The position numbers and the translations under genes are program-made. From Psychromonas sp. 14N.309.X.WAT.B.A12 (GTDB taxonomy: Bacteria > Pseudomonadota > Gammaproteobacteria > Enterobacterales > Psychromonadaceae), in contig NZ_JAPNXS010000015.1 in the NCBI RefSeq assembly GCF_030397575.1, positions 1-64,000 of the forward strand: a stretch of DNA of 64,000 bases, written 5' to 3'. Numbering within the stretch: position 1 is the stretch's first letter; every line of letters begins with the position of its first letter. Below, piece by piece: positions 44,279 to 53,392 of the stretch. The notes under the pieces are model-generated. The model saw only the letters and a list, made by a program, of their open reading frames with translations, had not been told where the DNA came from and ran no database searches.

Positions 44279-47200
44279 TTATTTATCTAGGGACTCAACT
44301 TGCTTTACAGAGCCATTAGCCTCTTTTTTGGTTTTACTGACTAGCATATAAAACACTGGTGTTAGTAACAAACCAAATACGGTTACCCCAATCATCCCAG
44401 AGAATACTGCATTCCCCATAGCGTGGCGCATTTCAGACCCCGCACCAGTCGCTAATACCAATGGGACAACCCCAGCGGTAAAGGCGATTGACGTCATCAA
44501 TATCGGACGTAAACGCATGCGACAAGCTGCTAAAATCGCTTCGATATGAGATAACCCATTATCATTTTGATCTTTTGCAAACTCGACCATTAGGATGGCA
44601 TTTTTAGACGCTAATGCCACTAAAACAATCAAGGCGATTTGGGTGAAAATATTATTGTCTGAACCCACTAACCACACACCTAACAAGGCAGAAAAAATAG
44701 TCATAGGCACAATCAATATAATCGCTAATGGTAAACGTAAGCTTTCATATTGCGCAGCTAACACCATGAAGACCAATAAGACCACCAGCGGGAATACATA
44801 GACCATGGTATTACCAGCAAGTACTTGCTGATAAGTTACTTCAGTCCATTCATATTCAATGCCTTTTGGTAACGTATCTGCTAATACTTTCTCAATGGCA
44901 GCTTGCGCTTGGTCAGAACTATAACCTGGTGCAGGACTACCATTTAGCTCAGCACTTGGGTAACCGTTGTAATGCATGACGCGGTCAGGCCCAATACTCG
45001 GCACAACAGTTAACACAGAGCCCAGTGGCACCATTTGTCCTGTATTATTGCGTACTTGCAGGTTAAGAATCTGTTCAGGATCTTGACGATATTGAGCATC
45101 AGCCTGCGCATTCACTTGATAAGTTCGGCCAAATAGATTGAAGTCATTCACATACACAGAGCCTAAGTAGATCTGTAATGCGTTAAACACTTCATCCAGT
45201 GGTATTCCTTGTATTAGTGCTTGCTCACGGTCAACGTTAATATCCATCTGTGGTACTTGAATACGGAAACTTGAGTAAAGCCCAACTAATGCAGGGTTTT
45301 TACGTGCTTCAGCAATCACCGCTTGTAAACTACCAAACAACGCATCAAAGCCTCGATTTGATCTATCTTCAATTTGTAGTTTAAAGCCGCCAGTTGTGCC
45401 TAAACCTTGAATTGGTGGAGGTGGGAAGACCCCTACAAAGGCTTCATCAATAGAGGCAAAACGTTGATTTAATTGTGCCGCGATTGCCATTGCTGATTCA
45501 CTTGGATCAGTACGTTTATCAAAGCCTTCCAGCGTTGTAAATACAATCCCGCTATTTGGACTGTTGGTAAAACCATTTACTGATAGACCAGGGAAAGCAA
45601 CGGTATGTGCAACACCCGGCACTTCTAAGGCGATTTTTTGCATTTCCGATAATACATCTTGTGTACGATCTAAGCTCGCCGCATCTGGTAATTGGGCAAT
45701 CGCAACTAAATATTGTTTGTCTTGCTGTGGGATAAATCCACCCGGCACTACATCAAATAATTTAACAGTGCCCCCAACTAACGCGACATAAGCAACCATA
45801 ACAATCACACTTAAACGGATCAGTTTTTTGACTATTTTTTCGTAACCAGTTGCGCCTTTATCAAAAATTCGATTAAACGGTTTAAACAGAAAACGTCCAA
45901 ATAATTTATTTAACACACGAGTAAACCAGTCTGGCTTGCTATCGTGTGATTTCAGTAATAGTGCCGATAATGCTGGCGATAACGTTAATGAGTTAAAGGC
46001 TGAAATGATTGTTGAAATAGTGATCGTTAAAGCGAACTGTTTATAGAATTGTCCTGATAAACCGCTGATAAAAGCAGTTGGAATAAATACGGCAGACAAT
46101 ACTAAAGCAATCGCAATAATCGGCCCTGTTACTTCACTCATAGCAACACGGGTTGCTTCAAGTGGAGATAAGCCTTTCTCGATATTTCTCTCTACATTCT
46201 CAACGACAACAATCGCATCATCGACAACAATACCAATGGCCAGTACAAGACCAAATAATGACAAGGTGTTAATCGACACGCCTAACCACTGCATAACAGC
46301 AAAGGTACCAATTAAAGAAATAGGTACAGCGATTAATGGAATGATAGATGCACGCCATGTTTGTAGAAACACAATAACGACTAATACAACAAGTACAATC
46401 GCTTCTAATAACGTACTAATAACTGCATCAATAGAGCCACGTACAAACACAGTTGGATCGTATACGATGTCGTATTCAACACCATTTGGAAAATCTTCAG
46501 ACAAACGAGCCATGGTTTCACGTACTTGGTTCGATAACTCAATGGCATTTGAACCTGGACGTTGAAATACTGGCATTGCGAGTGCTGGTTGGTTGTCTAA
46601 CTCTGCTCGTAAAGAGTAGCTATCTTGGCCTAATTCAACACGAGCAACATCTGATAAGCGTGTTAACTGACCTTCTTCACCAACTTTAATAACCACTTCA
46701 CGAAATTCATCAATATTATTTAAACGCCCTTTCACATTTAATAATATTTGGAACTGGCTATCTGTAGGGACTGGTTGCGCGCCTAAGCTACCTGCGGCAA
46801 CCTGTTGATTCTGTGCACTTAATGCATTAACTACATCACTTGCAGTTAAGCTTCTTGCTGCTAATGCATCTGGATTCAACCACACACGCATAGCATATTG
46901 ACCACCACCAAATAAACGCACGTCACCTACCCCCGGTAAACGTGCAATTTCATCTTTAATATTAAGGTCAGCATAGTTCGATAAGTATGCGGTATCTAAT
47001 GTATTTTCTGGTGAATAAAGGTGCACAACCATTGTCAAATCTGGAGAAGATTTTTCAGCAACAACACCTAAACGTTGAACTTCTTCAGGTAAACGTGGCA
47101 AAGCACTATTCACACGGTTTTGAACTTGTACTTGTGCACGGTCTAAATCTGTACCCAAAGCAAAGGTCACTGTTAGTGTCATTGCACCATCACTGGTTGC

Positions 47201-47449
47201 CTGTGAGAACATGTACAACATATTCTCTGTACCATTGATTTCTTGCTCTAATGGCGTTGCCACGGTTTCAGCGATAACAGTAGGGTTTGCACCAGGATAA
47301 CTTGCAGATACAACAACCGTTGGTGGTACAACTTCAGGATACTCACTCACTGGTAATTGGAATAATGAAATCCCACCAGCAATTAAAATAACTAGCGATA
47401 ACATCGCCGCAAAGATAGGGCGCTGAATAAAGAAATGAGAAAACTTCAT
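44279..47449 (-). CDS. RND multidrug efflux pump, inner-membrane transporter
   Basis: A 1056-residue HAE1-family transporter like AcrB/MexF. It has 12 transmembrane helices and two large periplasmic loops. The family opening FSHFFIQRPIFAAMLSLVILIAGGISLFQLPVSEYPEVVPP is present. The proton relay aspartates lie in GIVVDDAIVVVEN, and the RND motif GQFYKQFALTI and the final-helix region GNAVFSGMIGVTVFGLLLTPVFYML are visible. Its ATG overlaps the adaptor stop in TAATG. No outer-membrane channel gene is in the window, so it probably uses a TolC encoded elsewhere. Confidence 0.96.
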   Translation of the reverse strand: MKFSHFFIQRPIFAAMLSLVILIAGGISLFQLPVSEYPEVVPPTVVVSASYPGANPTVIAETVATPLEQEINGTENMLYMFSQATSDGAMTLTVTFALGTDLDRAQVQVQNRVNSALPRLPEEVQRLGVVAEKSSPDLTMVVHLYSPENTLDTAYLSNYADLNIKDEIARLPGVGDVRLFGGGQYAMRVWLNPDALAARSLTASDVVNALSAQNQQVAAGSLGAQPVPTDSQFQILLNVKGRLNNIDEFREVVIKVGEEGQLTRLSDVARVELGQDSYSLRAELDNQPALAMPVFQRPGSNAIELSNQVRETMARLSEDFPNGVEYDIVYDPTVFVRGSIDAVISTLLEAIVLVVLVVIVFLQTWRASIIPLIAVPISLIGTFAVMQWLGVSINTLSLFGLVLAIGIVVDDAIVVVENVERNIEKGLSPLEATRVAMSEVTGPIIAIALVLSAVFIPTAFISGLSGQFYKQFALTITISTIISAFNSLTLSPALSALLLKSHDSKPDWFTRVLNKLFGRFLFKPFNRIFDKGATGYEKIVKKLIRLSVIVMVAYVALVGGTVKLFDVVPGGFIPQQDKQYLVAIAQLPDAASLDRTQDVLSEMQKIALEVPGVAHTVAFPGLSVNGFTNSPNSGIVFTTLEGFDKRTDPSESAMAIAAQLNQRFASIDEAFVGVFPPPPIQGLGTTGGFKLQIEDRSNRGFDALFGSLQAVIAEARKNPALVGLYSSFRIQVPQMDINVDREQALIQGIPLDEVFNALQIYLGSVYVNDFNLFGRTYQVNAQADAQYRQDPEQILNLQVRNNTGQMVPLGSVLTVVPSIGPDRVMHYNGYPSAELNGSPAPGYSSDQAQAAIEKVLADTLPKGIEYEWTEVTYQQVLAGNTMVYVFPLVVLLVFMVLAAQYESLRLPLAIILIVPMTIFSALLGVWLVGSDNNIFTQIALIVLVALASKNAILMVEFAKDQNDNGLSHIEAILAACRMRLRPILMTSIAFTAGVVPLVLATGAGSEMRHAMGNAVFSGMIGVTVFGLLLTPVFYMLVSKTKKEANGSVKQVESLDK

Positions 47450-48624
47450 TACAGTTCCTTAGTACTTGCGGTCAAATGCTTAGTTGATGCAGACAGAGTA
47501 AAAGTCACATCCTTAGTATCGATGTTAACTAGGTTAGGATCAATTGGCATACCTGGCCCCACACGTGCAGGACCGTTAACAGCAATTTTATCCGTTGCCG
47601 TAAGGCCTGATGTGATCACGCGTAAATGGCCATAACGATCCCCCACTTCTACTAGTTTATATTGCAGTACGTTATCTTCACCTACCGTTAATACAAAACG
47701 GTTATTCAAATCAGTGCCAATCGCTCTATCTGGAATAACAATTTGGTCGGTAATATTGTTTGCAGCTAATCTGATACGTGCAAATGACCCCGCACGTAAA
47801 CTATCATCTTGTGCTTCAAATACAGCACGTACACGCAATGTACCCGTGGCTGCATTAATGCGGTTATCGATAAAATTGATATAACCAGAATATGGGAAGT
47901 CTTCTTGTCCAACTTTTTGCATCACTACTTTTTGTTGGCTTGCCGCAGTCACATCATTAAATGAACGATTCCAAGTACGCTCATCCACATCAAAGTAACC
48001 ATACATGCTTTTATTAGAAACGATTGATGTTAAAACCGTTTGCCCAGCAAGAATATTATTACCTTTAGTCACGTTGGTACGTGAAATAATACCGTCGATA
48101 GGAGAACGAATAGTGGCAAAGTCTAAATCAAGCTGAGCAGCAACTAATTGTGCTTTTAATGCAGCCAGTTGCGCCTCCCCTTGTGTTAAAGCAGATGCTC
48201 TTGATTCTGCTAATTCAGTGGAAATAGCTTTCTTTTCAATCAAACGTGATGCACGTTTTGCTTCACTACGCACTTGTTGTAATGATGCTTCAGAACTCTG
48301 TACTTGTGCTTTTAAACCTGCAACCACTGCTGCAAATGGTCGAGCATCGATTTTAAACAACAGATCCCCTTGCTCAACATGGTCACCTTCATGAAAAGAA
48401 ACTTGCTCTATCACACCAGATACACGTGGCATTAAAGAGACCTGTTCAGGTGCTTCTAAACGTGTCGTATAGGTGTGCCATTTTTGAACTGGTTTAACTA
48501 AGACTTCAGCTACATCAATTGGTTGTAAAGGTTGTTTAGTTGCGGCTTGACTAGGTGCTTCACCACAGCCAATGAGTGTAAGAGTTGTAACAGCGATCAT
48601 TGCTGTAATGAAATATTTGCGCAT
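47449..48624 (-). CDS. RND efflux pump periplasmic adaptor (lipoprotein)
   Basis: A 391-residue membrane fusion protein. A lipoprotein signal (TLTLIGC, acylated cysteine at about residue 20) anchors it in the inner membrane. The order is: a lipoyl half with SLMPRVSGVIEQVSFHEGDHVEQGDLLFKID, a helical hairpin of about 60 residues, the second lipoyl half IRSPIDGIISRTNVTKGNNI, then the beta-barrel and membrane-proximal domains. The ATG at 48624 has AAAAGGAG upstream. It is coupled to the RND gene and divergent from a LysR gene. Confidence 0.94.
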   Translation of the reverse strand: MRKYFITAMIAVTTLTLIGCGEAPSQAATKQPLQPIDVAEVLVKPVQKWHTYTTRLEAPEQVSLMPRVSGVIEQVSFHEGDHVEQGDLLFKIDARPFAAVVAGLKAQVQSSEASLQQVRSEAKRASRLIEKKAISTELAESRASALTQGEAQLAALKAQLVAAQLDLDFATIRSPIDGIISRTNVTKGNNILAGQTVLTSIVSNKSMYGYFDVDERTWNRSFNDVTAASQQKVVMQKVGQEDFPYSGYINFIDNRINAATGTLRVRAVFEAQDDSLRAGSFARIRLAANNITDQIVIPDRAIGTDLNNRFVLTVGEDNVLQYKLVEVGDRYGHLRVITSGLTATDKIAVNGPARVGPGMPIDPNLVNIDTKDVTFTLSASTKHLTASTKEL

Positions 48625-48739
48625 AACGATGCTCCTTTTCTGATGGACGCATAATACGGAATAAATTAGTGCACAAAAAGCATCGTTTTTTAAATTCATT
48701 AGTGCCAAAATGACAACAATAAACATGTAGGAGTTCAAA

Positions 48740-49684
48740 ATGGATATTACCAGTCGCCTTTTAATTTTTCTCGAAGTAGTAGAACAAGGATCGTTTGCCA
48801 AAGCAGCGGAAATCAGAAACATAGACCGCTCCGTAATATCCAAACAGATCAGTCGTTTAGAGGATGAATTAGGAGTACGTTTATTAAATCGTTCAACCCG
48901 CTCTTTCTCGCTGACTGCAGCTGGAGCTGAAATGACCAAAAAAGCAGTAGAAATACGTGAACTATTAGGTGAAACACTACGTCTAGCTGAAAACTTTCAC
49001 CAAGAGCCACGAGGCATCTTAAAAATTACTAGCTCATCTATTATTGGCAGACGTTATTTACAACCTGTTATTAATGACTTTCAAAAACGCTTTCCACAGG
49101 TTGAAGTTGAATTACGTTTAGACGATCGCGTAGTGGATATTATTGCAGAAGGCTTTGATTTGGCCTTTCGTATCGGTAAACCTAAAGACTCTTCGCTAAT
49201 TTCTCGTCCATTAGCACGTAATCGTTTACTTATTCTAGCTGCACCGGAGTTTATTCAGCATTATGGTAAACCAGAAAAAATTGAAGATTTGTTACCTTTA
49301 CCCGCGGCCAGCTTTGCGAATGCAACCATTCGTGTCAGAGATATTAAATATATTGATAAAGATGGACTTTCTAAGGAACAAAAAATTAACAGTATTTTTC
49401 GTAGTAACGATCCTGAAACACTGTTGATGAAAGTATTATCGGGTAGTGCTTATTCAGTTACCCCTGCCTTTATGATCAATAATGAAATTAAGGATGGCTT
49501 ACTAGTGCCGTTATTACCTGATTTAATATTAGAAAACTATCACCCAATGTATGCTGTTTATCCCCATCGTGATTTACCCGTAAGAACACGTTTATTCTTT
49601 GATGCCGTTCGTGAACACATTGGTAAAGAAGTACCAATTTGGGAACAATCTATTCCAAATTTTGAACAGTTATATCAACAGTAA
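48740..49684 (+). CDS. LysR-family regulator divergent from the efflux pump
   Basis: A 314-residue LysR protein. The N-terminal winged helix is DITSRLLIFLEVVEQGSFAKAAEIRNIDRSVISKQISRLEDELGVRLLNRSTRSFSLT in outline, and the effector domain follows from about residue 90. It belongs to the CrgA/PA-type group. AGGAG lies just before the ATG. The divergent arrangement over a 115-base gap suggests it controls the RND operon. Confidence 0.9.
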   Translation: MDITSRLLIFLEVVEQGSFAKAAEIRNIDRSVISKQISRLEDELGVRLLNRSTRSFSLTAAGAEMTKKAVEIRELLGETLRLAENFHQEPRGILKITSSSIIGRRYLQPVINDFQKRFPQVEVELRLDDRVVDIIAEGFDLAFRIGKPKDSSLISRPLARNRLLILAAPEFIQHYGKPEKIEDLLPLPAASFANATIRVRDIKYIDKDGLSKEQKINSIFRSNDPETLLMKVLSGSAYSVTPAFMINNEIKDGLLVPLLPDLILENYHPMYAVYPHRDLPVRTRLFFDAVREHIGKEVPIWEQSIPNFEQLYQQ

Positions 49685-49694
49685 CTCACTTTTA

Positions 49695-49734
49695 ACAACA
49701 ATATCATTCCTAGGAATATGCATGATATTGTTGT
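49695..49734 (+). terminator. Hairpin after the LysR gene
   Basis: A perfect 13-base stem ACAACAATATCAT / ATGATATTGTTGT with a 14-base loop, 11 bases after the stop. A modest T-rich tail follows. Confidence 0.65.
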
Positions 49735-49891
49735 CTTCATTTATATAAAAAACAATAATTTATATTGAACTTTTTTCATTTCAATTAAACCTGATAACTA
49801 TTACATCTGACCCTGTAAATAGTTCATACCTAACCGCTTCAACAGTCCCTATGAAAAACAAAAAGCCTTTAAAAACAAATAGATAAAAAAC

Positions 49892-49907
49892 TGGCACAGT
49901 ATTCGCT
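49892..49907 (+). promoter_or_regulatory. Sigma-54 (-24/-12) promoter of the BON operon
   Basis: TGGCACAGTATTCGCT fits the sigma-54 pattern TGGCACG-N4-TTGCW at both invariant GG and GC dinucleotides with correct spacing. One position (T to C) of the -12 box and one of the -24 box differ. The BON start codon is 36 bases downstream. Confidence 0.75.
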
Positions 49908-49943
49908 ATATTATCAATACACATCAATTAAAGGAGACAAAAT

Positions 49944-50498
49944 ATGAAGCGCATGACAACTATTGCACTTTCGACTGTACTACTTACTTCATCAACACTT
50001 GCATTAGCAGGCCAACAAGATTGGAAAGATGAATCACTTGATGCATGGATAGATGGTAAAGCTGAAACCACTTTACTACTTAATACCAATCTCAACTCTT
50101 TTGATATAGATACCGAAGTAGAAGGCGGTGTAGTGACATTAACAGGTGATGTTAATAGCGGCATTGAAAAAGCGTTAGCTGGCGAATTAGTAACTGGATT
50201 AGAAGGTGTTAAAAGTGTTGATAATAACTTAACCATTTTAAATGAAGATGCTGATGCAGATATCGATGATAAAGCACTATCAGCATTAACTGATACCAAA
50301 ATCACTACTGTCGTGAAAACACGCTTATTAATGGCTGATGATATCAGTGCCATGGATATTGAAGTAACAACAACTGACAATGTGGTGTTGTTAGCAGGTA
50401 ATGTAAAAACAGATGCAGAGCATGATTTAGCAATGAACCTAGCTCGTAATACCGACGACGTAACATCAGTTATCGATAAACTTGAAGTCACTCAGTAG
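49944..50498 (+). CDS. Periplasmic protein with two BON domains (OsmY-like)
   Basis: A 184-residue exported protein. The signal peptide MKRMTTIALSTVLLTSSTLALA is followed by two BON domains (about 30-95 and 110-182). Each has the VTTTLTGxV pattern, seen as GGVVTLTGDVNSG and NVVLLAGNVKTDAE. BON proteins such as OsmY and DolP bind phospholipid or act as periplasmic chaperones under stress. AAGGAG precedes the ATG. It is first in a stress-type operon driven by the sigma-54 promoter upstream. Confidence 0.9.
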   Translation: MKRMTTIALSTVLLTSSTLALAGQQDWKDESLDAWIDGKAETTLLLNTNLNSFDIDTEVEGGVVTLTGDVNSGIEKALAGELVTGLEGVKSVDNNLTILNEDADADIDDKALSALTDTKITTVVKTRLLMADDISAMDIEVTTTDNVVLLAGNVKTDAEHDLAMNLARNTDDVTSVIDKLEVTQ

Positions 50499-50577
50499 AC
50501 TCATATTTCTTAACCATTTATTAACTTTCCATTAACCATAAGTTAACCAACAACCTTATATAACTAGGAGCTACAAC

Positions 50578-50745
50578 ATGATTCGCTGGGTATTTATATT
50601 CCTAATAATCGCTTTAATCTCAGCTGTACTGGGTTTTGGCGGTATTGCAGGTGCAGCTGCGAGTATTGCTAAAATTATATTTTATCTATTCGCAATACTG
50701 TTTGTTGTATCAGTCGTTTTTAACTTAATTAGTCCGAAGAAATAG
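50578..50745 (+). CDS. DUF1328 small membrane protein (YtjA-like)
   Basis: A 55-residue, almost wholly hydrophobic protein: [20 protein letters not shown], then [20 protein letters not shown] and a short polar ISPKK end. This is the DUF1328/YtjA family, with two membrane helices. AGGAG precedes the ATG. It lies 79 bases after the BON gene and 8 bases before the lipoprotein gene. Function unknown; members are often induced by envelope stress. Confidence 0.9.
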   Translation: MIRWVFIFLIIALISAVLGFGGIAGAAASIAKIIFYLFAILFVVSVVFNLISPKK

Positions 50746-50753
50746 GAGACACA

Positions 50754-50948
50754 ATGAATAATTCAAACACATATAGATCATTCGCCGCAATCGGTGCCGC
50801 ATTCATGCTATTGAGTGCATGTAGTGAAGGGCCTGCTGAAAAAACAGGTGAAAAAGTAGATGATGCTGTAACAGATGTACAAAATAGTATTGAAGATACA
50901 TGTGAAGATGTAAAAGATTCACTGAATACAGAAGATAAAGATTGTTAA
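50754..50948 (+). CDS. Small lipoprotein, 64 residues
   Basis: Encodes a lipoprotein with lipobox LSAC (cysteine at residue 23) and a short acidic, helical mature part of about 40 residues. The mature part has two further cysteines and a VDDAVTDVQNSIEDT-type heptad pattern. It resembles entericidin-like small lipoproteins in architecture only; I cannot assign a family. AGGAG is just before the ATG. It is third in the sigma-54 operon. Confidence 0.8.
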   Translation: MNNSNTYRSFAAIGAAFMLLSACSEGPAEKTGEKVDDAVTDVQNSIEDTCEDVKDSLNTEDKDC

Positions 50949-50966
50949 TAACTGTTACTCATTAGT

Positions 50967-50992
50967 GGCGTACTAACGTACGCCTACTTTTT
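50967..50992 (+). terminator. Terminator after the lipoprotein gene
   Basis: GGCGTAC-TAAC-GTACGCC stem with a TACTTTTT tail, 19 bases after the stop. It may be partly read through into hemerythrin. Confidence 0.75.
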
Positions 50993-51038
50993 ACATTGAG
51001 CCCACTATTCCCATTCATATACACACAAGGAATAAACA

Positions 51039-51470
51039 ATGAGTAATATTTTTGAAGAACTACGCGAAAGCCACGAAAAACAACGCCTATTAATGGATGC
51101 ATTAACTAGCACAAAAGGTGACTCTGCAACTCGTCAAATTTTTTATGCAGATTTAAAAGAAGAATTACAGCAACATGCTATTGCTGAAGAGCGTTATTTT
51201 TATGCCCCTTTAATTCAAAAAGATAAAACCGTTGAGTTATCTCGACATGGCATTGCCGAACATCATTCCATCGATAAAATTATTGAGCGATTGGACAATA
51301 CAGAGTTTAATTCACCAGCTTGGTTAACCATTATGCAATCGTTACAACATAAAGTACTGCATCATTTAGAAGAAGAAGAACATCGTTTTTTCCAAATGGC
51401 AGGTAAGGTCTTTACTGAAGATCAAAAACTCAATTTAGCGGCCCAATACCACAAAGAGATGGTTAGCTAG
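51039..51470 (+). CDS. Hemerythrin HHE-domain protein
   Basis: A 143-residue four-helix protein that should bind a di-iron centre for oxygen or nitric oxide sensing, or iron handling. The ligands are visible: H12 (ELRESHEKQ), the QHAIAEERYFY segment, HGIAEHHSID, and LQHKVLHHLEEEEHRFF. The ATG has AAGGA upstream. It lies between the envelope-stress genes and the phosphatase/kinase fusion, and belongs to the same plus-strand cluster. Confidence 0.88.
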   Translation: MSNIFEELRESHEKQRLLMDALTSTKGDSATRQIFYADLKEELQQHAIAEERYFYAPLIQKDKTVELSRHGIAEHHSIDKIIERLDNTEFNSPAWLTIMQSLQHKVLHHLEEEEHRFFQMAGKVFTEDQKLNLAAQYHKEMVS

Positions 51471-51550
51471 TCATCCTTTTATGGTCACAATTTTCATTAT
51501 CTAACCTATGATAATTAATATCTATAACCTAGATATCAGTGAGGGAGCCC

Positions 51551-53173
51551 ATGTTTATTACTAAATATTATTTACTCGGCGTTTTACTAAGCGCAGCACT
51601 AGCCTGGTTTACACCTTGGTTAGTATTGAAATTATTATTTACATGGGTAGCCCTATCTTTAGCCATTGTTAGCTTCGCATATCTTTTTAATATCCCTTCT
51701 GTTTTTAGAAAAAATAGTGATGGAAAAATTGTCTACTGGATACAATGGGCCTTTATCCCTTTTATGTTGGGAATTCGAGGTTATAACGCTTGGGCAAGAA
51801 AATATGACTCAGTCCCTGCCATCCAAAAAATAAGTGATGACCTATATCTTTCAAGACGCTTGCTTCCCTCTGATCTCGATTATTTAAAATCCCAGAATAT
51901 TGATTGTATTTTAGATTTAACGGCTGAATTCGCTGGACTTGAAAGCGCTATGACGGATAAACATTTTCAATATTTAACACTGCCTGTTTTAGACCATAAA
52001 GCACCATCATTAAACAAATTACGACATGCACTTTGTTGGATTGATGCACAGCGTTCACAGTCACGATCCGTTGTGATCCACTGCGCATTAGGCCGCGGCC
52101 GCTCAGTATTTGTGATGGCAGCTTACCTATTAAGTCAAGACCCAGAGTTAACTGTCGACCAGGCTTTAGCGGATATTCACTCTATTCGTTCATCGGCTAA
52201 TTTAAATAAACGGCAATACAAAGTACTCACCTCGATACATCAAAAACAAAAGCTACTGTTACCAACACCGACTTGGATGATAGTTAACCCGGTATCTGGA
52301 TCTAGAAAATGGCAACAACATCAACAACAGTTGATCAGAGAACTCACCAAAAAATACTGTTTAAATATTATAGAAACCAGCCGACAAACAACGGCGACAG
52401 CCTTAGCAAAACAAGCCGTCAAAGAAAATGCTAAACAGATCATTGTTTGTGGTGGAGATGGCACAGTAACAGAGGTTGCTGAGCAAATTATAGAGACAGA
52501 TATTGTATTAGGTATTGTACCTTTTGGTACTGCTAATGCGCTATGCCATGTACTGTACGGGCTTGAAGCTAAATTTTCTCCCGTCGAAAGTGCCTGTAAG
52601 GCAATTTTATCAGATCAAGTTCGTACGATTGATACAGCACGTTGTAATGATAAATTGATGTTGTTAGTAATGGGCATAGGTTTCGAGCAGCAGATGATTG
52701 AATCGGCGAATCGTGAAAATAAAAACCAATATGGTCAAATGGCTTATTTAAGCGGATTTTTTAATGCTATTGCCTCTGATAACCCGCAAAAATTAACGAT
52801 TAAAATAGATGACCAACCATTAACAGAGGTAGATGTACAAAGTTTAGTTGTTGCTAACATCGCCCCGTTCAGTACGGTATTAGCACATGGTGGCGATGTA
52901 CCTGAACCAGATGATGGCAAATTACATGTCACTTATTTGGATTATAGAAATAGTATTTCGGAAAGAGTACTGGCGTTATCTGACTTAGCATTTTCAAGTT
53001 TAGGCATGCAAGATAAGTCTACTGAATTTGAATATCGCTCAGGTAACCATATCGATATTTTTGCTAAACATGAAATAAACTACGTTGTAGATGGTGAACA
53101 ATATTCTGCTTCACATATTTCTTTCAGTATTTTACCTTCATCTTTAAAAGTAAAAGCCGTCGTAAAATCTTAA
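51551..53173 (+). CDS. Fusion: membrane dual-specificity phosphatase plus diacylglycerol-kinase-like lipid kinase
   Basis: A 540-residue protein in three parts. Two membrane helices (about 5-55) are followed by a dual-specificity phosphatase domain (about 90-225) with the catalytic loop VVIHCALGRGRSV (Cys-x5-Arg). A DAGK/LCB5 lipid kinase domain comes last (about 240-540), with NPVSGSR, VCGGDGTVTEVAEQ and GIVPFGTANALCHVL. It could phosphorylate diacylglycerol or a related lipid and also remove a phosphate from lipid or protein. The ATG at 51551 has GAGGGAG just upstream; reading from a nearer GTG adds four residues. The stop is followed by a terminator, closing the cluster. Confidence 0.9.
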   Translation: MFITKYYLLGVLLSAALAWFTPWLVLKLLFTWVALSLAIVSFAYLFNIPSVFRKNSDGKIVYWIQWAFIPFMLGIRGYNAWARKYDSVPAIQKISDDLYLSRRLLPSDLDYLKSQNIDCILDLTAEFAGLESAMTDKHFQYLTLPVLDHKAPSLNKLRHALCWIDAQRSQSRSVVIHCALGRGRSVFVMAAYLLSQDPELTVDQALADIHSIRSSANLNKRQYKVLTSIHQKQKLLLPTPTWMIVNPVSGSRKWQQHQQQLIRELTKKYCLNIIETSRQTTATALAKQAVKENAKQIIVCGGDGTVTEVAEQIIETDIVLGIVPFGTANALCHVLYGLEAKFSPVESACKAILSDQVRTIDTARCNDKLMLLVMGIGFEQQMIESANRENKNQYGQMAYLSGFFNAIASDNPQKLTIKIDDQPLTEVDVQSLVVANIAPFSTVLAHGGDVPEPDDGKLHVTYLDYRNSISERVLALSDLAFSSLGMQDKSTEFEYRSGNHIDIFAKHEINYVVDGEQYSASHISFSILPSSLKVKAVVKS

Positions 53174-53197
53174 TCCCCCACATTTTCCCTTTTTATT

Positions 53198-53228
53198 GAG
53201 CAGGTTATTTATACCTGCTCTACTTTTT
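53198..53228 (+). terminator. Terminator after the phosphatase/kinase gene
   Basis: GAGCAGGT / ACCTGCTC stem with a 7-base loop and a TACTTTTT tail. Confidence 0.8.
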
Positions 53229-53392
53229 CGAGCTCTCTTCAAACATTAACGCCTTTATTTAACTAATACAATGACACAACTTTCACGCCTCTGTGAAAAA
53301 TGAAATCATTATAAAATTTGACAAATTTACTTTGCATCGCGATGATAAGAATCCCCTATCAAGAGTTGATTCGTTATCGTGAGATCAAATTA

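Noticed and set aside
49928-50491. A 187-codon frame antisense to the BON-domain gene
   Set aside because: It mirrors the strongly biased codon use of the BON gene, is Ser/Val-rich with no family features, and the sense gene has a signal peptide, ribosome binding site and promoter.
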